Assembly: GCF_029962835.1 (NCBI RefSeq) | Contig: NC_080582.1 | Location: 16,190,032-16,254,031 of the forward strand | Direction: 5' to 3' | Length of the DNA stretch: 64,000 nt | DNA from: Magnolia sinica | Taxonomy: Eukaryota; Streptophyta; Magnoliopsida; Magnoliales; Magnoliaceae | Shown here: positions 9,999 through 20,066 of the stretch, piece by piece | Layout: every line of letters starts with the position of its first letter | Position numbering within the stretch: the first letter of the stretch is position 1 | The notes under the pieces: generated by a model | What the model was told of the DNA's origin: nothing | The model's input: the letters and a program-made list of their open reading frames with translations, nothing else | Database searches by the model: none | Translations under genes and position numbers: made by a program

Positions 9999-12900
9999 TG
10001 TTGAAAAAAGTGACAGGTTGCCGGACAAAGTGACCTGGTTCCACTTAATGAATTGACGAGGTTATATTACAAAGTGATGAGATTCACTAGACAAAGTGAC
10101 GAGGTTCACTAAACAAAGTGACGAGGTTGCAGTGCAAAGTGACGGGGTTCAATAGACAAAGTGACGGGGTTCACTAGAAATAGTGACGATGTTGCAATCC
10201 AACCCAACCATTAGATTGTTAAAAAAAGTGACGGGTTGCCGAACAAAGTGACGAAATTGCAGTGCAAAATGACGGGGTTCAATCGACAAAGTAACGGGGT
10301 TGTAGTGCAAAGTGACGGGGTTCAATTATACAAAGTGATGGGGTTCACTAGAAACAATGACGATGTTGCAATCCAACCCAACCATTAATTTATTGAAAAA
10401 AGTGACGGGTTGCTGAACAAAGTAACGGGGTTCAATAGACAAAGTGACGAAGTTGCAGTGCAAAGTGACAAGGTTCAATAGACCAAATGACGAAGTGGCA
10501 GTGCAAAGTGACAGGGTTCAATAGATAAAGTGACGAAGTTGCAGTGCAAAGTAACGGGGTTCACTAGAAACAGTGATGATGTTGCAATCCAACCCAACCA
10601 TTAGATTGTTGAAAAAAGTGACGGGTTGCCGAACAAAGTGATGGGGTTCAATAGACAAAGTGACGAAGTTGACGGGGTTCAATAGACAAAGTGACGTGGT
10701 TGTAGTGCAAAATGACGGGGTTCAATAGACAAAGTGACGAAGTTGCAGTGCAAAGTAACGGGGTTCAATAGACAAAGTGACGGGGTTGTAGTGCAAAGTG
10801 ACGGGGTTCACTTATACAAAGTGACGGGGTTCACTAGAAATAGTGACGATGTTGCAATCCAACTCAACTATTAGATTGTTGAAAAAAGTGACGGGTTGCC
10901 GGACAAAATGATGGGGTTCAATAGACAAAGTGACGAAATTGCAGTGCAAAGTGACGAGGTTCAATAGACAAAGTGACGAAGTTGCAGTGCAAAGTGACGG
11001 GGTTCAATAGACAAAGTGACGGGGTTGTAGTGCAAAGTGATGGGGTTCACTTCTACAAAGTGACGGGGTTCACTAGAAATAGTGACGATGTTGCAATCCG
11101 ACTCAACCATTAGATTGTTGAAAAAAGTGACGGGTTGCCGGACAAAGTGATGGGGTTCAATAGACAAAGTGACGAAATTGCAGTGCAAAGTGACGGGATT
11201 CAATAGACAAAGTGACGAAGTTGCAGTGCAAAGTGACGGGGTTCACTTATACAAAGTGACGGGGTTCACTAGAAATAGTGACGATGTTGCAATCCAACCC
11301 AACCATTAGATTGTTGAAAAAAGTGACGGGTTGTCGGACAAAGTGACGGGGTTCAATAGACAAAGTGACGGGTTGCCGAACAAAGTGATGGGGTTCAATA
11401 GACAAGGTGACGAAATTGCCGTGCAAAGTGATGGGGTTCAATAGACAAAGTAACGGGGTTGTAGTGCAAAGTGACGGGGTTCACTTATACAAAGTGACGG
11501 GGTTCACTAGAAACAGTGACGATGTTGCAATCCAACCCAACCATTAATTTGTTGAAAAAAGTGACAGGTTGCCGAATAAAGTGATGGGGTTCAATAGACA
11601 AAGTGACGAAATTGCAGTGCAAAGTGACGGGGTTCAATAGACAAAGTGACGAAGTTGTAGTGCAAAGTGACGAGGTTCAATAGACAAAGTGTCGGGGTTG
11701 TAGTGCAAAGTGACGGGGTTCACTTATACAAAGTGATGGGGTTCACTAGAAATAGTGACGATATTGCAATCCAACCCAACCATTAGATTGTTGAAAAAAG
11801 TGACGGGTTGTCGAACAAAGTGACAAAATTGCAGTGCAAAGTGACGGAGTTCAATAGACAAAGTAACGGGGTTGTAGTGCAAAGTGACGGGGTTCACTTA
11901 TACAAAGTGACGGGGTTCACTAGAAACAGTGACGATGTTGCAATCCAACCCAACCATTAATTTGTTGAAAAAAATTGACGGGTTGCTGAACAAAGTGATG
12001 GGGTTCAATAAACAAAGTGACGAAGTTGCAGTGCAAAGTGACGGGGTTCAATAGACAAAGTGACGAAGTTGCAGTGCAAAATGACGGTGTTCAATAGACA
12101 AAGTGACGGGGTTGTAGTGCAAAGTGACGGGGTTCAATAGACAAAGTGACGGGGTTGTAGTGCAAAGTGATGGGGTTCACTTATACAAAGTGACGGGGTT
12201 CACTAGAAATAGTGACGATGTTGCAATCCGACTCAACCATTAGATTGTTGAAAAAAGTGACGGGTTGCCGGACAAAGTGATGGGGTTCAATAGACAAAGT
12301 GGCGAAATTGCAGTGCAAAGTGACGGGGTTCAATAGACAAAGTGACGAAGTTGCAGTGCAAAGTGACGGGGTTCAATAGACAAAGTGACGGGGTTGTAGT
12401 GCAAAGTGACGGGGTTCACTTATACAAAGTGATGGGGTTCACTAGAAATAGTGACGATATTGCAATCCAACCCAACCATTAATTTGTTGAAAAAAGTGAC
12501 GGGTTGCCGAATAAAGTGATGGGGTTCAATAGACAAAGTGACGAAATTACAGTGCAAAGTGACGGGGTTCAATAGACAAAGTGACGAAGTTGCAGTGCAA
12601 AGTGACGGGGTTCAATAGACAAAGTGTCGGGGTTGTAGTGCAAAGTGACGAGGTTCACTTATACAAAGTGACGGGGTTCACTAGAAATAATGACGATATT
12701 GCAATCCAACCCAACCATTAGATTGTTGAAAAAAGTGACGGGTTGCCAAACAAAGTGACAAAATTGCAGTGCAAAGTGACGGAGTTCAATAGACAAAGTA
12801 ACGGGGTTGTAGTGCAAAGTGACGGGGTTCACTTATACAAAGTGACGGGGTTCACTAGAAACAGTGACGATGTTGCAATCCAACCCAACCATTAATTTGT

Positions 12901-14229
12901 TGAAAAAAGTGACGGGTTGCCGAACAAAGTGATGGGGTTCAATAAACAAAGTGACGAAGTTGCAGTGCAAAGTGACGGGGTTCAATAGACAAAGTGACGA
13001 AGTTGCAGTGCAAAATGACGGGGTTCAATAGACAAAGTGACGGGGTTGTAGTGCAAAGTGACGGGGTTCACTTATACAAAGTGACGGGGTTCACTAGAAA
13101 TAGTGACGATGTTGCAATCCAACCCAACCATTAGATTGTTGAAAAAAGTGACGGGTTGCCGAACAAAGTGATGGGGTTCAATAGACAAAGTGACGAAATT
13201 GCAGTGCAAAGTGACGGGGTTCAATAGACAAAGTGACGAAGTTGACGGGGTTCAATAGACAAAGTGACGGGGTTGTAGTGCAAAATGACGGGGTTCACAT
13301 ATACAAAGTGACGGGGTTCACTAGAAACAGTGACGATGTTGCAATCCAACCCAACCATTAATTTGTTGAAAAAAGTGACGGGTTGCCGAACAAAGTGATG
13401 GGGTTCAATAAACAAAGTGACGAAGTTGCAGTGCAAAGTGACGGGGTTCAATAGACAAAGTGACGAAGTTGCAGTGCAAAATGACGGGGTTCAATAGACA
13501 AAGTGACGAGGTTGTAGTGCAAAGTGACGGGGTTCACTAGAAATAGTGACGATGTTGCAATCCAACCCAACCATTAGATTGTTGAAAAAAGTGACGGGTT
13601 GCCGAACAAAGTGATGGGGTTCAATAGACAAAGTGACGAAGTTGACGGGGTTCAATAGACAAAGTGACGGGGTTGTAGTGCAAAATGACGGGGTTCACAT
13701 ATACAAAGTGACGGGGTTCACTAGAAATAGTGACGATGTTGCAATCCAACCCAACCATTAGATTGTTGAAAAAAGTGACGGGTTGCCGAACAAAGTGATG
13801 GGGTTCAATAGACAAAGTGACAAAATTGCAGTGCAAAGTAACGGGGTTCAATAGACAAAGTAACGGGGTTGTAGTGCAAAGTGACGGGGTTCACTTATAC
13901 AAAGTGACGGGGTTCACTAGAAACAGTGACGATGTTGCAATCCAACCCAACCATTAGTTTGTTGAAAAAAGTGACGGGTTGCCGAACAAAGTGACGGGGT
14001 TCAATAGACAAAGTGACGAAGTTGCAGTGCAAAGTGACAGGGTTCAATAGACCAAATGACGAAGTTGTAGTGCAAAGTGACGGGGTTCAATAGATAAAGT
14101 GACGAAGTTGCAGTGCAAAGTGACAGGGTTCACTAGAAACAGTGACGATGTTGCAATCCAACCCAACCATTAGATTGTTGAAAAAAGTGACGGGTTGTCG
14201 GACAAAGTGACGGGGTTCAATAGACAAAG
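9999..14229. repeat. 4.2-kb higher-order minisatellite, ~21.7-bp basic unit
   Basis: Basic unit approximates CAAAGTGACGGGGTTCAATAG and variants. A marker segment (GTTGCAATCCAACCCAACCA then TTAGATTGTTGAAAAAAG) recurs 19 times, first bases near 10191, 10365, 10581, 10851, 11090, 11286, 11524, 11763, 11937, 12220, 12459, 12698, 12872, 13111, 13338, 13554, 13738, 13934 and 14150. Spacings of 174, 196, 216, 239 and 283 bp equal 8, 9, 10, 11 and 13 basic units. Private variants (GAATAAAG, GTGTCGGGG) recur about 935 bp apart, and another set (GTTGACGGGG, CACATATAC) about 400 bp apart, showing larger duplications. ORFs in the array (MNPVTLHCNF..) are repeat artefacts. Confidence 0.96.
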
Positions 14230-14368
14230 TACACTCCAACAAATTCCTCGGTTGGAAAGATGAGAGTGTGATTCTTGTCTCGATAGGGTAGAAATGGCTT
14301 ATTGATAGTCTTCGGACAGACCACATATGCCTCAATAAAGCCAAACATGCTATCTAAGTCCTTGTTAT
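14230..14368 (-). pseudogene. Fragment of mitochondrial-plasmid-type family B DNA polymerase
   Basis: The minus strand has an open stretch reading NKDLDSMFGFIEAYVVCPKT, INKPFLPYRDKNHTLIFPTE, EFVGVY. The IEAYVVCP, PFLPYRD and LIFPT-x-x-FVGVY wording is what I know from protein-primed DNA polymerases of plant mitochondrial linear plasmids and their relics in organelle and nuclear genomes. Array text lies directly on both sides (CAAAGT at 14230; GATTGTTGAAAAAAG after 14368). Only about 46 residues of a roughly 1,000-residue protein remain. It likely reached the nucleus as mitochondrial DNA. The ORF called in another frame here (MALLRHMWSV..) is not real. Confidence 0.75.
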
Positions 14369-14530
14369 AAGATTGTTGAAAAAAGTGATGGGTTGCCGGA
14401 CATGTATTTGCATGCTAGCTAGTTATTATTTGGATATGGGTTAAATAAACACAACAATGCTAGACAGTGACTGGATTACTGGATAAAGTGACGGGGTTCA
14501 TTAGATAAAGTTAAGGGGTTGCCAATTAAA
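14369..14530. repeat. Decayed array remnants beyond the polymerase fragment
   Basis: GATTGTTGAAAAAAGTGATG at about 14370 and GATAAAGTGACGGGGTTCAT at about 14484 show array units continuing past the insertion, separated by non-array A/T-rich DNA. Confidence 0.8.
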
Positions 14531-14659
14531 TTGAAAAGAAAATCCAATCATTCAGGCGTTAACATGAGCAATCTTGGAGATGAGGCCTCTTTAGTTGAAA
14601 TTTGATAAAATAAATATGTGAAGAAATTCGAAATATACAGTACCAGAAAGAGGATAAAA

Positions 14660-14715
14660 AGCTACGGATAAAATTCGTAGCAATATATATTTAGCTACAG
14701 ATTAGATCCGTAGCT
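14660..14715. repeat. Short nested inverted repeats (AGCTACGGAT)
   Basis: AGCTACGGAT at 14660-14669 pairs with ATCCGTAGCT at 14706-14715, and inner TTCGTAGC / AGCTACAGA pair as well. Such GCTACGGA arms resemble subterminal repeats of CACTA (En/Spm) transposons, but no CACTA terminus was seen. Confidence 0.5.
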
Positions 14716-15035
14716 GATTACTCCTTGAGGTTGCACTAAACCTGATTAATCCTTATGACATTAGAGGGCTTAAGGTCATGATTACATATTGATTTTGAGT
14801 TCAAGGATATCCAATTTCTATAGACATTTCACACACCCACAATCCCATTGTAAGGGAATCTTGCACATGATCTGTAGTTGGACAACATTTCGTAAAATAT
14901 TCAGATACTACACATTGACACCAAATGAGTAAATAGTGCAATGGAAACCAACTGTGGACATGCCAACATCTATCAAATAACAACAGGATCCTTTTCATTG
15001 GGGCCCCATACAAATAATTAATAGTACCCCATACA

Positions 15036-15447
15036 AAGCCTTTCTTCACTAAGCCTCTGTGTTTCTTCACACTTTCTTTCACTTTCATCTAACTTCTTTT
15101 CCAGTGAGCTCAGCATGGCCTACGATAAATTAATGGTGAGTGACATAAATATCGCAAGTAGCTAGAAATGCAAATGCATGTTCACCCATGGAATTTAGGC
15201 AAACTAATTTGAAATGTTATGTTAATCATCACAAAACTCCTTGAGATGGCAATCCCGCCTTCAGTATGTCATTTTCAAAGGTCATGAGTTTATCCAACGG
15301 CACACTTTCAATCACTGGGACCTCATGTATGACAGGAATTAGGTTTGTTGCTTCCTTCATAGCCTCTTGTTCCTTCACTATAATCTTTTCAGTTTCTTTG
15401 AATTGAAGCTGCATCTCGTCCAATTGCATTTCTAGCATGGCGAGCTT
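15036..15447 (-). pseudogene. Captured class XI myosin coiled-coil exons
   Basis: Class XI myosins are the plant organelle-transport motors. Here only neck-proximal coiled-coil text is present. Exon 1 (about 15259-15447) reads MLEMQLDEMQLQFKETEKII, VKEQEAMKEATNLIPVIHEV, PVIESVPLDKLMTFENDILK. Exon 2 (15036-15119), after a TATCGTAG acceptor, reads AMLSSLEKKLDESERK, CEETQRLSEERL. The joined ..LK/A-LSSLEKK phase matches known myosin XI genes. The donor at exon 1 is AAG/GC and not GT, so splicing may be impaired. Downstream of EERL the homology breaks into unrelated text. Motor, IQ and cargo-binding domains are absent. Confidence 0.85.
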
Positions 15448-15449
15448 CC

Positions 15450-16080
15450 CATCCCAATCATTGGGTGTCGTGTGAACCGCCTGTGTTTTGGAATGGTCTG
15501 ATTTTCTGGATATGGGTGAACTTATGAATGGAATGTATGGCAAACACACCACAAACTGCAATGAAAAACAGAACTGAATCAATCAAAACAATATCTTCAA
15601 AATACCTGTTGCAATCATACAAATGAATGAATAGTAAACAACTCATCTTGATGCCCATTCTCCCTCCTCCTTTACCCGGGCTTGGGACCGGCAATGCAAG
15701 GAATTGCATTGGCAGAGTTAAAAAGGGGTTTAGGCTCCATTTGGCTTGTGACGACCAAATGAATCTAATATGTTTAAAAAGGGACTTAGGCTCCATTTGG
15801 TCCTAAACTTTCAAGCAGTGGGCCCACAGAGATGGTTGGGAAAAGAATTATGGCAATGGTCCACATTCAATGGGGCCAAAGATCTAAGAGCAGGATCTTC
15901 AAATCTGAAAAACCTTTTGGATCCCTCATCCATGCTTTGGCCCATCAGATCAATGGTCTGGAATCTGATCACCAAACCATGGGCCCCACATTCACAATTG
16001 TGAGCCAGAGCAAACAGTACAATCGCTGAGGCCTAGGACCATATAGTTCCAGGACAAATAACGGTCAGCAGAGTGCTTAC
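15450..16080. other. Interval without a recognisable gene
   Basis: Contains a short tandem-like text (TTAGGCTCCATTTGG at about 15730 and 15786) and overlapping short ORFs with no family resemblance. Confidence 0.5.
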
Positions 16081-16276
16081 AGTCAACAAGATGTGCTAGG
16101 TGCCATATATTTCTGATCCGAGTCCCATTAAACTTCAGAACCTGTAGATTGTAAGTAATGATATATCATATACTGCCCTGGATGGAGACATCAAAATTCA
16201 GTAGGGAGCAGGAGAGATCACTTGCCTGCTGATTGCCCATATCCTCATACCCGATGTTTACTTCATTTGCTAAGAC
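16081..16276 (-). pseudogene. Captured Deg/HtrA-type protease exons (PDZ region)
   Basis: Two minus-strand exons. 16226-16276, after a TATATAG acceptor, reads VLANEVNIGYEDMGNQQ and meets GCAAGT, a good GC-AG donor. 16081-16141, after TCTACAG and before GTAAGC, reads VLKFNGTRIRNIWHLAHLVD. These match consecutive exons of the second PDZ region of plant DegP2-like chloroplast proteases as I remember them (..NEVNIGYED.., ..LKFNGTRI-NIHHLAHLID..). The intron is retained, so DNA and not cDNA was captured. The serine protease domain is absent, so no activity is expected. Confidence 0.78.
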
Positions 16277-16566
16277 CTATATGAAAGCAAGGAGTACAAG
16301 CTTAGGCATTCAAAAGAAAACAGGAGAAAAAAAAAAAAACGCTTAATTTGATAGTTCCAGAACTACTTCTAATAAGCAAATCCCATTGCACCGAAGCATA
16401 ACATAAATAAAGAGATGTCTCCTTTGTTTAGAGGAAAACAAAGCTCAAGACATGTGGCAGTTATGTTCCATACGATTCTCCATGGAAGTGTCTGGGAAGA
16501 TTATTAAGCTCATGCCTTCGAAGCTGGAAGTAGGCCATGACCGGGAACAGTCAGTTTTCAGAATCT

Positions 16567-16815
16567 ACTAAGACATTCTGCTGTTTTGCACCATGGGAGA
16601 CATCTGGGAAGTGCACCTGATGCTCCAGCCACAAAGATGACCTGGTTGGGAAAAATCAGGCTGTCAATTCATTAGATGGGCCACTAAGACATTCTGCTGT
16701 TTTGCACCATGGGAGACATCAGGGAAGTGCACCTGATGCTCCAGCCACAAAGATGACCTGGTTGGGAAAAATCAGGCTGTCAATTCATTAGATGCTCCAG
16801 CCACAAAGATGGATA
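16567..16815. repeat. 116-bp tandem duplication plus partial third copy
   Basis: ACTAAGACATTCTGCTGTTT begins copies at 16567 and 16683; they are nearly identical. A third partial start (GATGCTCCAGCCACAAAGAT) follows at about 16791, just before the right TIR. Interval 16280-16560 shows no gene. Confidence 0.95.
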
Positions 16816-16885
16816 AGGGATAAATTTTTAAACCAAATGGTCCTAAAAAAAGGGATTAAAACAATCAAATATATATATAAAAAAA

Positions 16886-17362
16886 AAATCTGTAAAAAAT
16901 AAAAATTAAAAATTAAAATACCTGTGAAGTGGGGTGGATCTTCGATGGATGAATAGACGAAATAGTGGAAATCGACTATCGGCTGCTCGGTGGAAAATGG
17001 GCGAGAGGGATTGTAAGAGACTGGGGAAAGAGGGCCTCCGATCGTCAAAAGGAAAAACCCCTCTTTTTCTTCCGATTTGATGAGATCCATCTGTAAAAGG
17101 AAAGAATTTGAAATTAGAAACGAGAGAAGAAGAAATCTCTGAAAAATCTTCGGAACCGGAAATGGAAAGTGCCGTTAGTGGTGCCATTGCCGTTAGGGAA
17201 GACGGCAGAGAGATTTTCGTTTTTTCTTTTTTTCTTTTTTTTTTTTTTAATATGAAACGGAAACAGATGGGCTAGTCCTACGTGGCAGGAGCGGTGAGGT
17301 GGACCAATGAGATTGCGGGAGGCAGAGACTCTCTGCCTCCCGGAGGCAGAGGATCCGGACTC
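16886..17362 (-). repeat. Right long terminal inverted repeat of the 15-kb element
   Basis: Reverse complement of 2215-2670 at high identity. It contains the matching inward-facing exon on the minus strand (MDLIKSEEKEGFFLLTIGG.., 17090 to 16922) with the same TTTTACAG acceptor and ACAG/GTATTTT donor. The outer tip carries an extra small palindrome (GGCAGAGACTCTCTGCC) absent from the left tip, explaining the length difference. Confidence 0.88.
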
Positions 17363-17510
17363 TATATATATATATATATATATTTCACATATCGCATATC
17401 TCTTACATTCTATGATGCTTGATGAACTGAAAACACAAAAATTAGCCCGATCCAAAACTTCTGTGGCCCCACCAATGTTTCAACAGTGGATGTTCATTAT
17501 TCTGTACTGC
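17363..17510. mobile_element. Right part of the split palindromic element
   Basis: After a (TA)n tract at the insertion boundary, family text resumes with TTGATGAACTGAAAACACAA, then ATTAGCCCGATCCAAAACTT and TTTCAACAGTGGATGTTCAT. It aligns with 53740-53830 of the uninterrupted paralogue. The distal right arm is deleted, and block B starts at about 17520. Confidence 0.8.
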
Positions 17511-17519
17511 AGGTTTTTG

Positions 17520-19260
17520 AATTTTAAGTATTAAAATATCTGTTATAAACTAATAAATAATTTTAAATTTCAAATACAAACTAGTTATAATTTGGGATTT
17601 TTACGAGAAAGTTTGGAAATTACCCAAATACTCGTGTATTATTTTTCTTTAAAGTTAGAAAATTTTGTGGCACAAGTATTATGCGTATGACATCCAAGTT
17701 TATCAAACATCTACAACTAACCATAACGATCACACAGAACTAATGATAATAATAACATGACTAAAAACCTTTCTGATTGAATCACTGGATGGGTCCCATG
17801 TGCATTTTGATGTTTTTAAAGTGGTATATGTTATTTTTTATGGTGCGGCTCATCTTCCATTTACATTGATCAAATTTTTGTTCTTCTCAATTTCGTACCA
17901 AATTACAGCTTTCAACTGGTTGGATATCATAAAAATATCACATGGGCCCAAAATTCTTCACTTTACCACTTTCTAAAGAAAAAGTGCATGCTGAGTTTTA
18001 TGATAATTTCACCACCCAAAAGCACTTCTTGTTCATTTCATTCACGGGTACATTAGTTGGTAAAATACCAAAGTAGCAAAATTCCTAATATCAGATAATT
18101 TTTACATTATCATGCCGAGTAATTTAAAACTGCTGATATTTGGAAAATCTCACTATAATATTGTTTATCTTATTTCCCACGATAATATCTTGAGATTTTC
18201 AACATAATAGATCTTTATCACACTGCTAATCCTCTGTTGAGCAAAACCAATACCAATTCTACACCTAGGAATCTCATTGACAAACTCACTGCGATTGCCA
18301 ACCTTTTCCTATGATTTTGTTCTGCAAGACTGCAGCAACTCTGTAAAAACCAGTGCTTTGTACACCTTCAGAATCTCACCCTTTTTGAATTCCTGGCCCT
18401 TCCAACAATGGATTTATCTAATCATATAATGTTGAAATTGCAGTCAATAAGGAAAAAATCACATCCCTGTGGATGCATGTTCATGCATATTATCCAATAT
18501 CTACAAATTAGAGAGACCATTCAACTGGCTCATCCATCATACTTCTTTGGGTTGTCCTTCACTGTATGAGTCATAACCAGTGTGACAAACATCACCTATA
18601 ACATCACAAAAGTATACACTGAACTATTTGTTATGTGAATAGATATTTAATTAAAAAAATTAAATGGATGAGATTTTCGAAAATATCTTCCAAGAAAAAC
18701 CTCAAATTTTGAACATCTCCCGAAAATTTGCAGAGAGCAGGGTTTGTCACTATGGTGTCAATCGAGCATTGACGGGCCTTGATCTTTGGCCTGTAGATGG
18801 CAGCAAATGGTATCAAAGACAAGTTTTTAGCTTAAAATGGAACTGGTCCCCACTGGTGATCTGGCCTTGGGGATATGGCCCATCCGCATGGTGAATCAAA
18901 TGGTCCCAAGCATGGGTGCAATAGATGTTCTGTAACACTCATCTACATTATACTAGCATCTCTTACTGATGAATTTAGGCTCGGATATTTTAGTCCATGT
19001 TGCAATCAGATCCAACAAGAAAATGTCAAAACTAGCTAGAAGCTGCCTGTGAAACATCATCTTGAAGATTTTAACAGAAAGATCTAACAAGATAAATGGT
19101 TCAGATGTTCTGCTACAAGTATTGAACATTGCGGTATCAGATGTTCTGCTACAAGTATTGAACATTGCGGTATCGCTCAAAGACAAATATTCTAAACATT
19201 TTCATCATTATCACTTTCTAAAGATTATTTTTCATTCCTTCGGGTCGCTCTATAAATTAC
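17520..19260. repeat. Duplicated block B, left copy (partner of 54160-56160)
   Basis: Aligns along its length with 54.16-56.16 kb: CATTTTGATGTTTTTAA.., TCTCACTATAATATTGTTTA.., GGATATGGCCCATCC.., and CACTTTCTAAAGATTA at the end. Partial copies lie at 25130-25880 and 27262-27665. No protein family is visible. The ORF at 18664-18894 is interrupted in the other copies. Confidence 0.85.
19101..19172. repeat. 36-bp exact tandem duplication
   Basis: TCAGATGTTCTGCTACAAGT.. repeats at 19101-19136 and 19137-19172. Only one copy is present at the matching place in the right-hand block (about 56063), so the duplication arose after the blocks separated. Confidence 0.95.
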
Positions 19261-19531
19261 ATTAGGGAAAAAAAAATAAAATCCAGATAACATACAAATT
19301 ATGCTGGGCGTTCAGCTGCTCTTTCAAGACCATCAGAGGTTCTTCCGTTATGGTCCACTTGAATCGAGACCGCAAACTAATTTGGAGAAAGCTCACTTCA
19401 GATAGAACCAGCTTCCTCGATTAACAAGGAGTGGTTTATAGATTATATCATTCTTCATCTGTTGACTTTCAAAAACTATCTAATCAAAATCTGCTCTTTA
19501 CTTCATGGTTAGCCAGTCAGCCTCAAGCAAG

Positions 19532-19592
<61 letters not shown>
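19532..19592. repeat. (CT)n microsatellite
   Basis: About 60 bp of CT repeats. ORFs reading poly-SL or poly-RE across it are artefacts. Confidence 0.98.
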
Positions 19593-19594
<2 letters not shown>

Positions 19595-19638
19595 GCATGC
19601 GTATCTTTGTAGCAAGCTTCTCCATGATTTTACCTAAA

Positions 19639-20066
19639 TCACACGTGGCCCATACAACATGGAAAAATAGGGCCAGCCTGAGTAGAGGTACTGTGCAATA
19701 CATGGATATCTTCTCTTCCAAGCTTGAAAACATCTTGTTCTGATATATTTACATCAACAGCATGGCTGGTCCAATGGGGTTGTAAGAGCAGAACTTGCTC
19801 GGCAGAACCCTCTCTCAGCTTTGCCACGCTAACAAATGAAAGAATACAGTACCGCCATTCCCCAATTGAGTGCCAGACATGGAATGGAACCACTGATTCA
19901 GAGCCACTGCACAGCAGTTGAATGTGACAAAGAACAGTGGAGAGAGCACTGAAGATTAGTTGAAGAAATATGTGGCATCGAGTACGTCTTTCAAGTCGAA
20001 ATCCCCTCGCTCTGGCAAGGGAGGGAAACTTAATGATGGGAACGATTGCTCGAAGCTCTCCAACAG
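19639..20066 (-). pseudogene. Unidentified exon-like fragments, minus strand
   Basis: Fragment 1 (19956-20066) follows a TATTTATGCAG acceptor and reads [36 protein letters not shown] then TAA, which looks like a genuine terminal exon. Fragment 2 (19639-19893) is an 84-codon frame (MVPFHVWHSIGEWRYCIL.., ..VLLLQPHWTSHAVDVNI) with non-repetitive, protein-like composition. I cannot name either. They may belong to one broken gene or to two. The surrounding DNA up to 20680 gives no further exons. Confidence 0.4.

Larger units (their letters stand above)
2215..17362. mobile_element. 15.1-kb long-TIR element with captured gene fragments (candidate giant Pack-MULE)
   Basis: Begins GAGTCCGGATCCTCTGCCTC on the plus strand at 2215 and ends with the exact reverse complement of those first bases at 17362. 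The inverted match extends about 460-480 bp inward at both ends. The outside flanks are the two halves of one palindromic element. Inside are minus-strand pieces of VARICOSE/EDC4, myosin XI and a Deg protease, a plus-strand Ulp1-protease piece, a LINE tail with its own target duplication and a 4.2-kb minisatellite. No transposase was recognised, so it looks non-autonomous. The short element at 48101-48272 shares its terminal 16 bp and has a 9-bp target duplication, as expected for Mutator-like elements. No duplication is recognisable around this unit: the left flank is CGTGCTGAT and the right flank has become a TA tract. An alternative is two independent insertions in opposite orientation, but the split host element argues against it. 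Confidence 0.75.

Noticed and set aside
9999-14229. CRISPR-like alternation of repeats and spacers
   Set aside because: The 'spacers' are themselves repeated, units are directly adjacent, there are no cas genes, and the context is plant nuclear DNA.
10961-14344. Minus-strand ORFs MNPVTLHCNF.. in several copies, looking like a small protein family
   Set aside because: They are the minisatellite read in one frame; composition and boundaries follow the repeat units.
17307-17534. Plus ORF through the (TA)n tract at 17363
   Set aside because: Joins the outer TIR to microsatellite and flank; no biological unit.
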